This document shows, one piece after another, positions 1 to 9,253 of a DNA stretch of 64,000 nt. The stretch comes from Pseudomonas putida (GTDB taxonomy: Bacteria; Pseudomonadota; Gammaproteobacteria; Pseudomonadales; Pseudomonadaceae), in the NCBI RefSeq assembly GCF_028682455.1, contig NZ_JANHLD010000002.1, positions 930,001 through 994,000 on the forward strand, read 5' to 3'. The position numbers and the translations under genes are program-made. How positions within the stretch are numbered: position 1 is the stretch's first letter; each line of letters starts with the position of its first letter. Under the pieces are notes generated by a model. It was not told the DNA's origin and did not search any database. It saw only the letters and a program-made list of their open reading frames with translations.

Positions 1-371
1 TCGTCATGCACCAGCACCAGCCGGTCTTCGGCGTGGTTCATGGTGTAGCGGACCTGCTCGGCCGACAGCCGCACATTCACCGTGTGCAGCACCGCGCCAA
101 GCATCGGCACGGCAAAGAAGCATTCCAGAGCGCGGTGGCTGTCCCAATCGAGCAAGGCCACGGTGTCTCCGGGCTTGACCCCGGCCTGGACCAGTACATT
201 GGCCAGGCGCTGGATGCGTTCATTCAGGGTGGTGTAGGTGTAGCGCAGCTTGTCGGCGTAGACGATTTCCTGGCCGGGCTGATAGCGCACGCCCGACAGC
301 AGCAGGCGCTTGATCAGCAGCGGGTAGCTGTAGGCCCCGGGGGCCGGAGGTATGACACGGGTGGTGATCAT
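1..371 (-). CDS. Acyl-CoA synthetase (AMP-binding), N-terminal part, cut by the window edge
   Basis: About 123 N-terminal residues of an ATP-dependent fatty-acyl-CoA ligase are visible; the rest lies beyond position 1. The reading frame starts at the ATG at 371-369 and has no stop in the window. The segment LLDWDSHRALECFF followed by AVPMLGAVLHTVNVRLS is typical of medium/long-chain acyl-CoA synthetases of the AlkK type, which activate free acids to acyl-CoA in the cytoplasm. It is the last visible gene of the minus-strand run that includes an acyl-CoA dehydrogenase 11 bases upstream, so it probably supplies that enzyme with substrate. Chain-length preference cannot be judged from this fragment. 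Confidence 0.85.
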   Translation of the reverse strand, partial: MITTRVIPPAPGAYSYPLLIKRLLLSGVRYQPGQEIVYADKLRYTYTTLNERIQRLANVLVQAGVKPGDTVALLDWDSHRALECFFAVPMLGAVLHTVNVRLSAEQVRYTMNHAEDRLVLVHD

Positions 372-382
372 GTGCGGATCCT

Positions 383-2161
383 TCACAGTTGCTCGGCGTC
401 GAGCAGGTACAGGCTCTGGCTGCCGGCCTTGACGCTGGCGCTCAGGGAATGAATGCGCGGCAGCAGGCGGGCGAAGTAGAAATGCGCGGTGCCCAGCTTG
501 CTCTGGTAGAAGGCGTCCTGCGCCTGCTTGGCCATGGCCACGTCGGCCATCTGCGCCCAGAACCAGGCGTAGAGCGTGTAGCCCAGCACATGCAGGTACT
601 CCACCGCCGCCGCGCCGACTTCCCTCGGGTCACCCTCGGCGCGGTCGAGCACCCAGGCAGTCAGTTCATCCAGGTTGGCCACGGCGGCCAGCAGCGGTGC
701 GCTGAACGCTGCACGCGAAGGCGGCAGGCCGCTGGCGTAAGCCTTGATCTGCTCGGACAGCAGCGCATAGGTGCGACCGCCGTCGGCAACCAGCTTGCGC
801 CCCATCAGGTCGAGGGCCTGGATGCCGTTGGTGCCTTCATAGATCTGGGTGATGCGACAGTCGCGGATCAACTGCTCCTGACCCCATTCGCGGATATAAC
901 CGTGGCCGCCGAACACCTGCTGGCCGTGCACGGTGGTTTCCAGGCCCATGTCGGTCAGGAAGGCCTTGGCCACTGGAGTCAGCAACGCCACCTGGGCCTG
1001 GGCCTGGCTACGCGTCGCGGCATCCTGGCTGTACTTGGCCAGGTCCAGCTGCTGGGCCACATAGGTGGAAAACGCCCGGCCCCCTTCGTTCAGCGCCTTC
1101 ATGGTCAGCAGCATGCGACGCACGTCCGGGTGCACGACGATGGGGTCGGCCGCCTGTTCGGGCGCCACCGGCCCGTTGGGCGCGCGGCTTTGCTGGCGCT
1201 CGCGGGCGTACTCGATGGCGTTCTGGTAAGAGCGCTCACCCAGGGCCAGGCCCTGGATGCCGACACCCAGGCGCTCGTAGTTCATCATGGTGAACATGGC
1301 GTTCAGGCCCTTGTTCGGCTCGCCGACCAGGTAGCCGGTGGCGCCGTCGAAATTCATCACACAGGTGGCCGAGGCCTTGATGCCCATCTTGTGCTCGATG
1401 GAGCCGCAGCTCACCGCGTTGGCCTCGCCCAGCGCACCGTCGTCGCCGACCATGACCTTGGGTACCAGGAACAGCGAGATCCCCTTGGCCCCGGCAGGCG
1501 CGTCGGGCAACTTGGCCAGCACCAGGTGGATGATGTTCTCGCTCAAGTCCTGCTCGCCGCCGGTGATGAAGATCTTTGTCCCGCTGACCCGGTAGCTGCC
1601 GTCGGCCTGGGGCTCGGCGCGGGTGCGGATCAGCCCCAGGTCGGTACCGGCATGGGGCTCGGTCAGGCACATCGAGCCGGTCCAGCGCCCTTCGTACATG
1701 GGCGGCAGGTAGCGGGCCCTGAGGGCTTCGCTGGCATGGTTGAGCAACGACAGGCAGGCACCGGCGGTGAGCATCGGGTACAGGGCAAACGACAGGTTGG
1801 CGGCATTGAGCATCTCTTCGACCTGGGCACCGATCACCTTGGGCATGCCCATGCCGCCGAACTCCGGCGCGCCAGCCACGCCCACCCAGCCATCGGCGGC
1901 GTAGGTGCGGTAGGCCTGGGCAAAGCCGTCGGGGGTGAACACCCGCCCCGCGTCGAAGCGGCAGCCCTGTTCGTCGCCGCTGCGGTTGAGCGGCGCCACC
2001 ACCTGGGCAATGACCTTGCCGGCCTGTTCGAGAACGGCCCTGGCGGTGTCGGCGTCCACCTGGTCGGCCAGGGCCGGCATCCGCGCCCACTGGGCCGGGA
2101 TGTCGAAGACGTCGTTGAACAGAAATTCCATGTCGCGCAAAGGTGGACGGTAATCAGACAT
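383..2161 (-). CDS. Acyl-CoA dehydrogenase, large 592-residue type
   Basis: FAD-dependent alpha,beta-dehydrogenation of an acyl-CoA. The 592-residue length, the N-terminal MSDYRPPLRDMEFLF and an extra C-terminal domain after about residue 465 place it in the long acyl-CoA dehydrogenase group that includes DmdC-like enzymes, not the 380-residue FadE-short type. The motif IYEGTNGIQALDLMGRKL carries the expected catalytic glutamate, and CLTEPHAGTDLG is the usual FAD/substrate segment. The start overlaps the end of the transporter gene by 8 bases, showing translational coupling in one operon with the acyl-CoA ligase downstream. The true substrate is unknown. Confidence 0.9.
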   Translation of the reverse strand: MSDYRPPLRDMEFLFNDVFDIPAQWARMPALADQVDADTARAVLEQAGKVIAQVVAPLNRSGDEQGCRFDAGRVFTPDGFAQAYRTYAADGWVGVAGAPEFGGMGMPKVIGAQVEEMLNAANLSFALYPMLTAGACLSLLNHASEALRARYLPPMYEGRWTGSMCLTEPHAGTDLGLIRTRAEPQADGSYRVSGTKIFITGGEQDLSENIIHLVLAKLPDAPAGAKGISLFLVPKVMVGDDGALGEANAVSCGSIEHKMGIKASATCVMNFDGATGYLVGEPNKGLNAMFTMMNYERLGVGIQGLALGERSYQNAIEYARERQQSRAPNGPVAPEQAADPIVVHPDVRRMLLTMKALNEGGRAFSTYVAQQLDLAKYSQDAATRSQAQAQVALLTPVAKAFLTDMGLETTVHGQQVFGGHGYIREWGQEQLIRDCRITQIYEGTNGIQALDLMGRKLVADGGRTYALLSEQIKAYASGLPPSRAAFSAPLLAAVANLDELTAWVLDRAEGDPREVGAAAVEYLHVLGYTLYAWFWAQMADVAMAKQAQDAFYQSKLGTAHFYFARLLPRIHSLSASVKAGSQSLYLLDAEQL

Positions 2162-4649
2162 GTTGCGAACACTCGACTGCTTGGGTTTTAAGAGGCTGCC
2201 CCTGGGCAGGTGCCGGGCTGGGTGCAGTGGCCCGCACCTTCTTGTCGGGCAGCAGGAAGTACGACAGTGCCGGGATCAGGATCAGCGCGCCGAGCATGTT
2301 CCACAGGAACATGAAGGTCAGCAGGATGCCCATGTCGGCCTGGAACTTGATCGGCGACCAGGCCCAACCCACCACGCCTGCCGCCAGGGTGACGCCGACC
2401 AGGCCCACCACCCGGCCGGTGAAGGCCACGGCGTTTTCATAGGCCTGGGACAGCGACATGCCCTTGCGCTGGTAGTGCAGCTGCACACTGAGCAGGTACA
2501 GCGCGTAGTCCACGCCGATGCCCACCCCCAGGGCGATCACCGGCAAGGTGGCGACCTTGACGCCAATGCCCATCATCACCATCAGTGCCTCGCACAACAC
2601 TGACGTGAGCATCAGCGGCAAGACGGCCACCAGGGTGGCGCGCCAGCTGCGGAAGGTAATCAGGCAGAACACGGTCACCGCCAGGTACACCAGCAACAGC
2701 ATGGTGCGGTTGGCCTCGTGCACCACGATGTTGGTGGCCGCCTCGATTCCGGCGCTGCCCGCAGCCAGCAGGAACTGGCGGTCGTCGCTGCTGTTGGCCT
2801 GGGCGAAGCGCTCGGCAATGGCGACCACTTCATTGAGCGTGTCGGCCTTGTGGTCCTTGAGGTAGGCGATCACCGGCATCAGCGAGCAATCGTTGTTGAA
2901 CAGCTCAGGGGCATTGACCGAAGCCTGCTGCGCCGCGTAGTTGAGTACGTCCTGGTTGCGCTGGATGCTGTTGAGCTTGGGGTTGCCCTCGTAGGTGCCG
3001 GCGGTGATCTGGCGTACTGCGTTGGTCAGCGACAAGGTGGTCTGCACCCCCGGATACTGTTGCAGCTCCCAGGCCAGGCGGTCGGCCAGCACCAGGGTCT
3101 GGTAGCGCAGGCAGCCTTCGGGGGCGGTCTTGATCATCACCGCGAAGGTGTCGCTGGACAGCGCGTAGTGCCCGGTGATGTAGGCGTTGTCGCGGTTGTA
3201 GCGCGAGTCGGCATGCAGCTCCGGGGCACCGCTGTCGAGGTCGCCGATCTTCAGCTGCAAGCTGACCCAGAAGCCTCCTGCCCCCATCAGCGCGGCAATC
3301 GCCACGGCGGCCGTGGCCCACTTGCGCGTGGTGAAGCGGTCGAGCAGGTCCCAGAGCTTGCCGAAGCCACGGTGCTCGGCTGCCCGCGAGTCGATCCGCA
3401 GCGCACGCTCGGCCGCCTTGCGACCGACACCGATGTACGACAGCGCAACCGGCATCAGCAGCAGCGAAGTGAAGATCAGCACCGCCACGCCGATGCTCGC
3501 GGTGATCGCCAGGTCCTGGATCACCGGGATGTCGATCAGCATCAACACGGCGAAGCCCACGGCGTCGGCCAGCAGCGCCGTGACCCCGGCCACGAACAGG
3601 CGGCGGAAGGTATAGCGCGCGGCGATCTGGCGGTGGGTGCCGCGGCCGATGTCCTGCATGATGCCGTTCATTTTCTGCGCGGCGTGGGACACGCCAATGG
3701 CAAAGATCAGGAACGGCACCAGGATCGAGTACGGATCGATGGCATAACCCAGCCAGGCGACAATCCCCAGCTGCCACACCACTGCGGTCAGCGAACACAC
3801 CACCACCAGCAGGGTGCTGCGCACGCAGCGGGTATAGAGGTAGATGATCACCAGGGTGGTGACCACCGCCAGGGCGAAGAACAGCATCACCTGGATCAGC
3901 CCGTCGATCAGGTCGCCCATCAGCTTGGCAAAGCCGATGACGTGGATCTTGTAGTGGCCCTGCCCGCCGTTTTCGCTGCCGATGGCTTCGTACTGGCTGC
4001 GCAGCTGTTCAAGCTTTGTGGAGAAGTCGTGGTAGTCGATGCCCCGGCCGGTGGCGGAGTCCTGGTCGAGCAACGGCACGACCAGCATGCTCGACCTGAA
4101 GTCGCGGGCCACCAGGCTGCCGACGATGTTGGCGCGCTCGATGTTCTGGCGCAGTTGCTGGATATCCTCGGCCGAGCCCTGGTAGCTGTCGGGCATCACC
4201 GGCCCGCCCTGGAAGCCCTCTTCGGTGACTTCGGTCCAGCGTACCGCCGGGCTCCACAGCGACTTCATCCAGGCACGGTCCACACCCTGGGCCAGGAACA
4301 GCTCGTCGTTGATATGGCGCAGGGTCTGCAGGTAGGCCGGGTCGAAGATGTCGCCCCGGGTGTTCTCCACGACGATGCGCAGCGAGTTGCCCAGGCCACG
4401 CAGCGACTCGCGGTTTTGCAGGTAGTTCTGAATGTAGGGATGGCTCTGGGGAATCATCTTCTCGAAGCTTGGGCGCAACTCCAGGCGGGTCAGGGCCATG
4501 AAGCCCAGCACCAGGGTAACCAGCAGCATGCACACCACGAACGGCAGCCGATGGTTGAACACCAGGCGTTCGAGCAGGTTGCCGGAGCGTGCGTCGAAGT
4601 CGCCGAGGTTGCGTATCACCGGCAGGGTGTCTTGTTGGATGTTGGCCAT
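2154..4649 (-). CDS. MMPL/RND-family transporter (predicted lipid or hydrophobic compound exporter)
   Basis: An 831-residue inner-membrane protein of the MMPL/SSD branch of the RND superfamily. A first membrane helix near residues 36-56 is followed by a large periplasmic loop, a block of helices from about 250 to 410, a second soluble loop and a final helix block up to about 805, which is the duplicated RND topology. Helices with Asp residues such as LLADAVGFAVLMLIDIPVIQD and LGVGIGVDYALYLLSVQ fit the proton-relay segments of the family. There is no adjacent membrane-fusion or TolC gene, so it is not a tripartite drug pump. Its neighbours suggest movement of a hydrophobic acyl substrate between membranes. 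Confidence 0.88.
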   Translation of the reverse strand: MANIQQDTLPVIRNLGDFDARSGNLLERLVFNHRLPFVVCMLLVTLVLGFMALTRLELRPSFEKMIPQSHPYIQNYLQNRESLRGLGNSLRIVVENTRGDIFDPAYLQTLRHINDELFLAQGVDRAWMKSLWSPAVRWTEVTEEGFQGGPVMPDSYQGSAEDIQQLRQNIERANIVGSLVARDFRSSMLVVPLLDQDSATGRGIDYHDFSTKLEQLRSQYEAIGSENGGQGHYKIHVIGFAKLMGDLIDGLIQVMLFFALAVVTTLVIIYLYTRCVRSTLLVVVCSLTAVVWQLGIVAWLGYAIDPYSILVPFLIFAIGVSHAAQKMNGIMQDIGRGTHRQIAARYTFRRLFVAGVTALLADAVGFAVLMLIDIPVIQDLAITASIGVAVLIFTSLLLMPVALSYIGVGRKAAERALRIDSRAAEHRGFGKLWDLLDRFTTRKWATAAVAIAALMGAGGFWVSLQLKIGDLDSGAPELHADSRYNRDNAYITGHYALSSDTFAVMIKTAPEGCLRYQTLVLADRLAWELQQYPGVQTTLSLTNAVRQITAGTYEGNPKLNSIQRNQDVLNYAAQQASVNAPELFNNDCSLMPVIAYLKDHKADTLNEVVAIAERFAQANSSDDRQFLLAAGSAGIEAATNIVVHEANRTMLLLVYLAVTVFCLITFRSWRATLVAVLPLMLTSVLCEALMVMMGIGVKVATLPVIALGVGIGVDYALYLLSVQLHYQRKGMSLSQAYENAVAFTGRVVGLVGVTLAAGVVGWAWSPIKFQADMGILLTFMFLWNMLGALILIPALSYFLLPDKKVRATAPSPAPAQGQPLKTQAVECSQHV

Positions 4650-4664
4650 CAGGTTGTTCTCTTG

Positions 4665-5747
4665 TTATGGCTGCTGCGGTTGTTCGAGGGCCTGGGTGCG
4701 CACACCCCGGTCGCCCACCAGCACCAGGTCGGCGGCGCTATCGAATAGCGTTGCGCTGACCGGGGCGCGGGACGCTTGCTCGACCCGCTGGAAACTGGCG
4801 CCATCATCGCGACTGACCAGCAGGTCGCCGGCCTGGCTCGACAGCCAGAATTGCCCGCGGCTGTCCACACTGGCCGCGGTGACACTGGTGGCCAGGTGGG
4901 TGGGGACCGGCTGCCAGTGCTGGCCCGCATCGAGGCTGCGGTACACATGACCACGCAGGCCGTAGGCCAGCAATACGCCCGGCTTGCCGATGGCACCGAA
5001 GTAGGTGCCGGCGTAGGGCGTGTCCAGGCGGGTGAAATGCTGGCCGTCGTCGCCGAGCTTGAGCAGCAGGCCTTGCTCGCCGGTGATGTACAGCGCATCG
5101 CCCACCGGGGCCAGGCTGGTCAGGTGCAAGGCCTGGGGGTTGTCGGTGCGCTCGAGCCACGGCGTCCAGTGGCGGCCGCCATCGGCGGTGTACAGCAGCA
5201 GGTTGAAGACGCCCACGGCAAAACCGTGCCCGGCGTCGCTGAACCACACGTCGAGCAGCGGTTTGTCGGCGCCTTCGGCCACCAGCCGCTCGCCCTCGCC
5301 CACCCACGCGGCCCAGCGCTCATCATTCGGATTCGCCTGGGCCTGGGTGCGGTACCAGGCCAGCACCTGGTCGCCGAGCACGCGACCGTCCAGTTGTTTT
5401 TCCCACGTCAGGCCGCCATCGCGGCTGTGCAGGATCACGCCGTCATTGCCCACCGCCCAGCCCAGCTGCGGGGTGGGGAAGCTGACCGCGTTGAGGTCGG
5501 CACTGACCGGTACCCGTGCCTGCTGCCAGTGGCTACCGAGGTCGTCGGAATACAGAATGTGCCCGCGCGGGCCCACGGCGACCAGACGCGCGCCGGCCCT
5601 GGCGATATCACGCAGCGCGCTGTTCGGCGCCAGCGCACTGGGCATGGCGGGCAAGTCCAGCACATCCACATAGGCGCTTGCCTGTGCCGTGCCTTGCAAG
5701 GCAAGCAACGCCACCATCAGCGCCGTCCATCGCTTGAAGCAGTTCAT
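4665..5747 (-). CDS. YCF48-like/BNR-repeat exported protein
   Basis: A 360-residue secreted beta-propeller-like protein. The start is the ATG at 5747, preceded by GGAGG; a longer frame to 5810 adds only an unsupported extension. MNCFKRWTALMVALLALQGTAQA is a signal peptide. At least four Asp-box-like repeats are visible (RDGGLTWEK, DGGRHWTPW, DAGQHWQPV, DDGASFQRV), the hallmark of the YCF48/photosystem-II-assembly-like and BNR families. In Pseudomonas such proteins accompany DUF1302, DUF1329 and MMPL genes, as here. It probably works in the periplasm as a partner of the transporter 15 bases downstream. Biochemical role unknown. Confidence 0.85.
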   Translation of the reverse strand: MNCFKRWTALMVALLALQGTAQASAYVDVLDLPAMPSALAPNSALRDIARAGARLVAVGPRGHILYSDDLGSHWQQARVPVSADLNAVSFPTPQLGWAVGNDGVILHSRDGGLTWEKQLDGRVLGDQVLAWYRTQAQANPNDERWAAWVGEGERLVAEGADKPLLDVWFSDAGHGFAVGVFNLLLYTADGGRHWTPWLERTDNPQALHLTSLAPVGDALYITGEQGLLLKLGDDGQHFTRLDTPYAGTYFGAIGKPGVLLAYGLRGHVYRSLDAGQHWQPVPTHLATSVTAASVDSRGQFWLSSQAGDLLVSRDDGASFQRVEQASRAPVSATLFDSAADLVLVGDRGVRTQALEQPQQP

Positions 5748-5775
5748 ACCCGATCCTCCGGATAGCTCAACCAGG

Positions 5776-5804
5776 GGCCCGGCATCGCGACGCAATGCCG
5801 GGCC
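5776..5804 (-). other. Intercistronic hairpin between the DUF1329 and YCF48-like genes
   Basis: A perfect 10-base-pair inverted repeat (GGCCCGGCAT / ATGCCGGGCC) with a 9-base loop lies between the DUF1329 stop and the YCF48-like ribosome-binding site. There is no T-run behind it, so it is more likely an mRNA-processing or stability element that sets expression ratios in the operon than a terminator. Confidence 0.6.
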
Positions 5805-5816
5805 GTGCATGCAGGC

Positions 5817-7175
5817 TTAACGGATGCCCGCACCGGCCAGCGACTCGGGCGACCACTGGGTGCGCGACAGCGGCTCGATGTAGCGAATGCCGCCATAGGC
5901 GCCGACCACCCCATTGAGGTTGTAGGTGCCGCCGATCAGGTCGTAGATCATGAACGGCGTGGCATCCGGGGTCTGCTTGTCGTAGCTCTGGCTGAGGAAG
6001 GCGAACGAGCCGCGGTACAGCTGGTCGCGGGCGTCGTATTGATCGGAAGCCAGGGCGATCCAGCTGTCTTCGTCTAGGTAGAAGCGGCGCTTGTGGTAGA
6101 TGTGGCGGGCGCCGTCCTTGAGCTTGCCTTCCACTACCCAGACCCGGTGTTTTTCCCAGCGCACGAACTGCGGCGCCAGGTGGTTGGGGGTGGTCAGCTG
6201 CTTGATGTCGGTGTGGTAGGTGAGCTGGTAGGTGTTGTACGGCACGTACATTTCCTGCTTGCCCACCAGGGTCCAGTCGTAGCGGTCCAGGGCGCCGTTG
6301 AAGACGAATACGTCATCGTAGGTGCCGGAGCCCGAGGTGCCGGGGTTGGGGGTGTCGTAGGCAAGGTTGGGCGCGAGCTTGACCCGGCGCTGGCCCGGCA
6401 GGTACTGCCAGGCGCTGCGCGGCTGCACCAGCGGGTTGGCGGCATCGCGCAGCATCATCGCTTCGCCGGCACGACGGGCTGGCCCGGTGTAGCTCAGTTT
6501 CATCTGGTAGTAGGTGTCCTTGGCGCCGATCAGCTTGTTCATGTCCTCGTAGATCGGGTAGCTGATGTTGGCCTGGCCAGTGGTAGACAGGGTCGGCCGG
6601 CCGCTGGCGTCGACGTTCCAGGAGTCGTACTTGGCGGTCATGCTCACGCCCTGGTAGCGCAGGAGGAAGTTCCACATGGCCTCGGCACCAGTCTGCGGAA
6701 TCGGGAACGGAATGCCCGGCAATACGTTGTCGACGGCCGTGCCGCCTTCTTGGCTGCGTGCGCCCACGGCGTTCTTGCGGGTGTTGTCGAGCACCGGTTG
6801 CGGCAAGGCGACGGTGCGGTGGGTCGGGTAGACGTCCACTCGAAAGCTCGGGTAGCGCTTGAGCAGCTCTAGGGTGGTCGCGGTCAGTTGACCCTTGTAT
6901 TGGTCGGCATTCTTGGCGTCGATGACCAGCAACGGCTTTTCGCCGGCAAAGGGGTCGGGGCGCATGCTTTCGCCGCTTTTGTAGCTGGCAGGTGGGGTGA
7001 CCAGCCCGCCCTGGTAGGCGGGGATCGAGCCGTCGGCGTTAGCGGCCTTTTCGGCGCCGATGGCGGTCAGGCTGGTGCCCAGGCGCGCGGCCTGTTCGGT
7101 GGAGACGGCCGCCTGGGCGGTATTGAGGGCAGCCAGCGACAGGCACGTGGCCAACAGTGTGTGCACGTAGTTCAT
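5817..7175 (-). CDS. DUF1329 periplasmic protein
   Basis: A 452-residue exported protein with signal peptide MNYVHTLLATCLSLAALNTAQA. The conserved layout of DUF1329 is present: EQAARLGTSLTAIGAEKAANADGSIPAYQGG near the N-terminus, the RRAGEAMMLRD and GQRRVKLAPNLAYDTPNPGTSG segments in the middle, and YDLIGGTYNLNGVVGAYGGIRYIEPL near the C-terminus. Some members are annotated as lipoprotein-sorting (LolB-like) proteins, which suggests binding of hydrophobic ligands in the periplasm. The start ATG follows CAGGA. It sits between the DUF1302 and YCF48-like genes, its usual Pseudomonas partners. Function is inferred from context only. Confidence 0.88.
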   Translation of the reverse strand: MNYVHTLLATCLSLAALNTAQAAVSTEQAARLGTSLTAIGAEKAANADGSIPAYQGGLVTPPASYKSGESMRPDPFAGEKPLLVIDAKNADQYKGQLTATTLELLKRYPSFRVDVYPTHRTVALPQPVLDNTRKNAVGARSQEGGTAVDNVLPGIPFPIPQTGAEAMWNFLLRYQGVSMTAKYDSWNVDASGRPTLSTTGQANISYPIYEDMNKLIGAKDTYYQMKLSYTGPARRAGEAMMLRDAANPLVQPRSAWQYLPGQRRVKLAPNLAYDTPNPGTSGSGTYDDVFVFNGALDRYDWTLVGKQEMYVPYNTYQLTYHTDIKQLTTPNHLAPQFVRWEKHRVWVVEGKLKDGARHIYHKRRFYLDEDSWIALASDQYDARDQLYRGSFAFLSQSYDKQTPDATPFMIYDLIGGTYNLNGVVGAYGGIRYIEPLSRTQWSPESLAGAGIR

Positions 7176-7212
7176 GATTGTTGTTTTCCTGTTTGGTCTG
7201 TGGAAGACGGAC

Positions 7213-9168
7213 TCAGAAGGTGGTCTTGAGGGTCAGGTAGAGCGCGCCACGGTCCTCGGTGGTGGCTGCACCGCCGGAGAACGAGGCGTACCCGCCGCCG
7301 TAGCAGGTGTAGTCCTGCTCGCCGTCCAGGGCATTGGGGGTCGTGCCATCGGTCTGGCCGTTATTGCACGACTGGGATTTGCCAAAGCCGTCGACATACT
7401 TGAGGTCGACGAAATACTGGTTGTACACCGCAGCGCTGACGCCCACGGCGTAGTTGCCGGTGTCTTCGGCGCCACCGCCCTGCACGGGCGAGACACCGTC
7501 GAGCCCCATGTTGATCGACAACGGCATGCTCAGGTCGACACCGGGCACCACCTGGTACCAGGTCGGGGTGAAGTTGACGGCGATGCCCCAGTTGTCACGG
7601 GTGGGCTTGTCGATGCCGCGGTAGCTGCTCTTGCCCTTGTAGAGGGCCTCGTTGTGGCCATCGAGCTTGAGCAGGTTGCTGTAGAACAACTCGCCCAGCA
7701 GCGTGGCGCTGTCGAACAGCGGTGTATCGCCGAGGGTCATCAGGCCGTTGAGGGTCCAGTGCAGGGTCTGGCCGGTGGCGCTCATGCCGTCGCCATCCTC
7801 GGGCACGTCGTAGACCACGCCGCTGCTGGGCAGGCGCGGTGGCAGCAGGCCAAAACCGCCGCCCAGGCCGCCGCTACCGGGTGCGCTGACAAGCGCCGGA
7901 ATGCTCGCCAGTGGCATGTTGTGACGGATGTTCAGGTCACTGCCAACGCTGATGCCGGCCACGTCCTTGGACAGGCTCAGGCCATAAACGTCGATGTTGT
8001 CGGCATACGCGAACTGATAGGTTGGGGTTTGCAGCGAGTTGTAGAGGTTGCCCACCGCCCCCTGGAAACTCGCCGGCGGGTTGCCGAACGGCCCACGGGC
8101 GACGGTCAGGCCGCGGGTATCGAGCCAGGCCTGCGGCAGGATCTCGGAGGTTTTGCGGTAGTAGAAGCCCAGGGTGCCGCCCAGCCACTCCGGCGACCAC
8201 TTGGCCATGACACCCCAATCGCCGCGTTTGTCCGGGGTCAGGTCGTGGCCACGGCGGATGCTGGTCAGCGCGCCTTGCACCGGGATCAGCCCCGGTGTGC
8301 CGGTATGGCCGAGCAGAAAGCTCTGGGCGCCCTCGCCCACCAGGTCCGAACCGCCATAAAAGGTACCCGCTTCAGGCAAGCGGGCGGCATTCCAGTCGAG
8401 GAAGTACTGCGCGCCGATGGTCAATTCCGGGTTCACCAGCAACGAGGTCGACAGCTGATTGCGCGGCACGAACAGCTCCTTGGCTTCGGTGCCGGGCGAT
8501 GCCGCGAGCTTTGCCAGGTCCAGGCCCGACTGGCCGTAGCTCAGCGAGTGGACCGGGTTGAGCAATGTTTCGCCCCAGAACAGGTTGTGCTGGCCCAGCT
8601 TGCCGCTCAGTTGCGAGTTTTCGCCGATGTCGGTGCGCATGAACACGAAGGCATCGAGCACTTCGCCGGATGGGCCGCTGTAGTAGCGCTGGGCGTAGTT
8701 GCTCAGGTGCGGGCTGCCCAGTGGCGTACCGGTACCTGGCAGGCCATTGAGGCTCGGGTTGATGCCGGAAGTGTCGCCATTGCCGTTGACGAAGGGGTTG
8801 GAATTGGAACCGGTGTTGTCGTAGGCCTTGTCGTACCAGCTGGCGGCACTGACGCGAAACCCCATGTTGCCCTGGTAGATCACGTCCAGCTCGGTCAGCA
8901 GGTCGACCCGGTTGGTCACCGTGGTGCCGGCCTTGCGGAAGTTGTAGTCGCCATCGTTGTTGTTCGGGGTGGCGAGCATGCGCTTGTCGGCGCTTTCGGT
9001 GCGTACGCCGTAGTTGTACTTGACGGTGTTGTCCAGACGCACGGCCCAGTCTTCACTGCCGGTATCGACTTCGAATGCCTGGGCACCAGGCAGTGCGAGC
9101 AGGCTGATGGCGCAGGCCAGCAGGCAGCGCTGTGGGTTCACAGCACGGTGAGTGCGATGTTTTGGCAT
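7213..9168 (-). CDS. DUF1302 outer-membrane protein
   Basis: A 651-residue predicted outer-membrane beta-barrel. The chosen start, ATG at 9168, follows GGAG and gives MPKHRTHRAVNPQRC plus a hydrophobic core and ALPGAQA cleavage site; a start at 9207 would add 13 unsupported residues. The family signature FEVDTGSEDWAVRLDNTVKYNYGVR follows the signal peptide, and the C-terminus GALYLTLKTTF ends in phenylalanine as expected for BAM-inserted barrels. It is the first large gene of the operon, 37 bases ahead of DUF1329. Likely an outer-membrane channel or receptor for a hydrophobic compound; substrate not known. Confidence 0.88.
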   Translation of the reverse strand: MPKHRTHRAVNPQRCLLACAISLLALPGAQAFEVDTGSEDWAVRLDNTVKYNYGVRTESADKRMLATPNNNDGDYNFRKAGTTVTNRVDLLTELDVIYQGNMGFRVSAASWYDKAYDNTGSNSNPFVNGNGDTSGINPSLNGLPGTGTPLGSPHLSNYAQRYYSGPSGEVLDAFVFMRTDIGENSQLSGKLGQHNLFWGETLLNPVHSLSYGQSGLDLAKLAASPGTEAKELFVPRNQLSTSLLVNPELTIGAQYFLDWNAARLPEAGTFYGGSDLVGEGAQSFLLGHTGTPGLIPVQGALTSIRRGHDLTPDKRGDWGVMAKWSPEWLGGTLGFYYRKTSEILPQAWLDTRGLTVARGPFGNPPASFQGAVGNLYNSLQTPTYQFAYADNIDVYGLSLSKDVAGISVGSDLNIRHNMPLASIPALVSAPGSGGLGGGFGLLPPRLPSSGVVYDVPEDGDGMSATGQTLHWTLNGLMTLGDTPLFDSATLLGELFYSNLLKLDGHNEALYKGKSSYRGIDKPTRDNWGIAVNFTPTWYQVVPGVDLSMPLSINMGLDGVSPVQGGGAEDTGNYAVGVSAAVYNQYFVDLKYVDGFGKSQSCNNGQTDGTTPNALDGEQDYTCYGGGYASFSGGAATTEDRGALYLTLKTTF

Positions 9169-9253
9169 TGCGATGACTCCACTTATTGTTATTGTTTTTT
9201 TCTTCACCCGTCATGTGCGGGTGTTGGTCGAGCATCCGTGCGGTGCGCCGGAC

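Noticed and set aside
389..4748. Very long open frames on the plus strand opposite the acyl-CoA dehydrogenase and MMPL genes
   Set aside because: Their translations are Gln/His/Gly/Val-rich as expected for antisense high-GC frames, with no recognisable domains, and the minus-strand genes are strongly supported.
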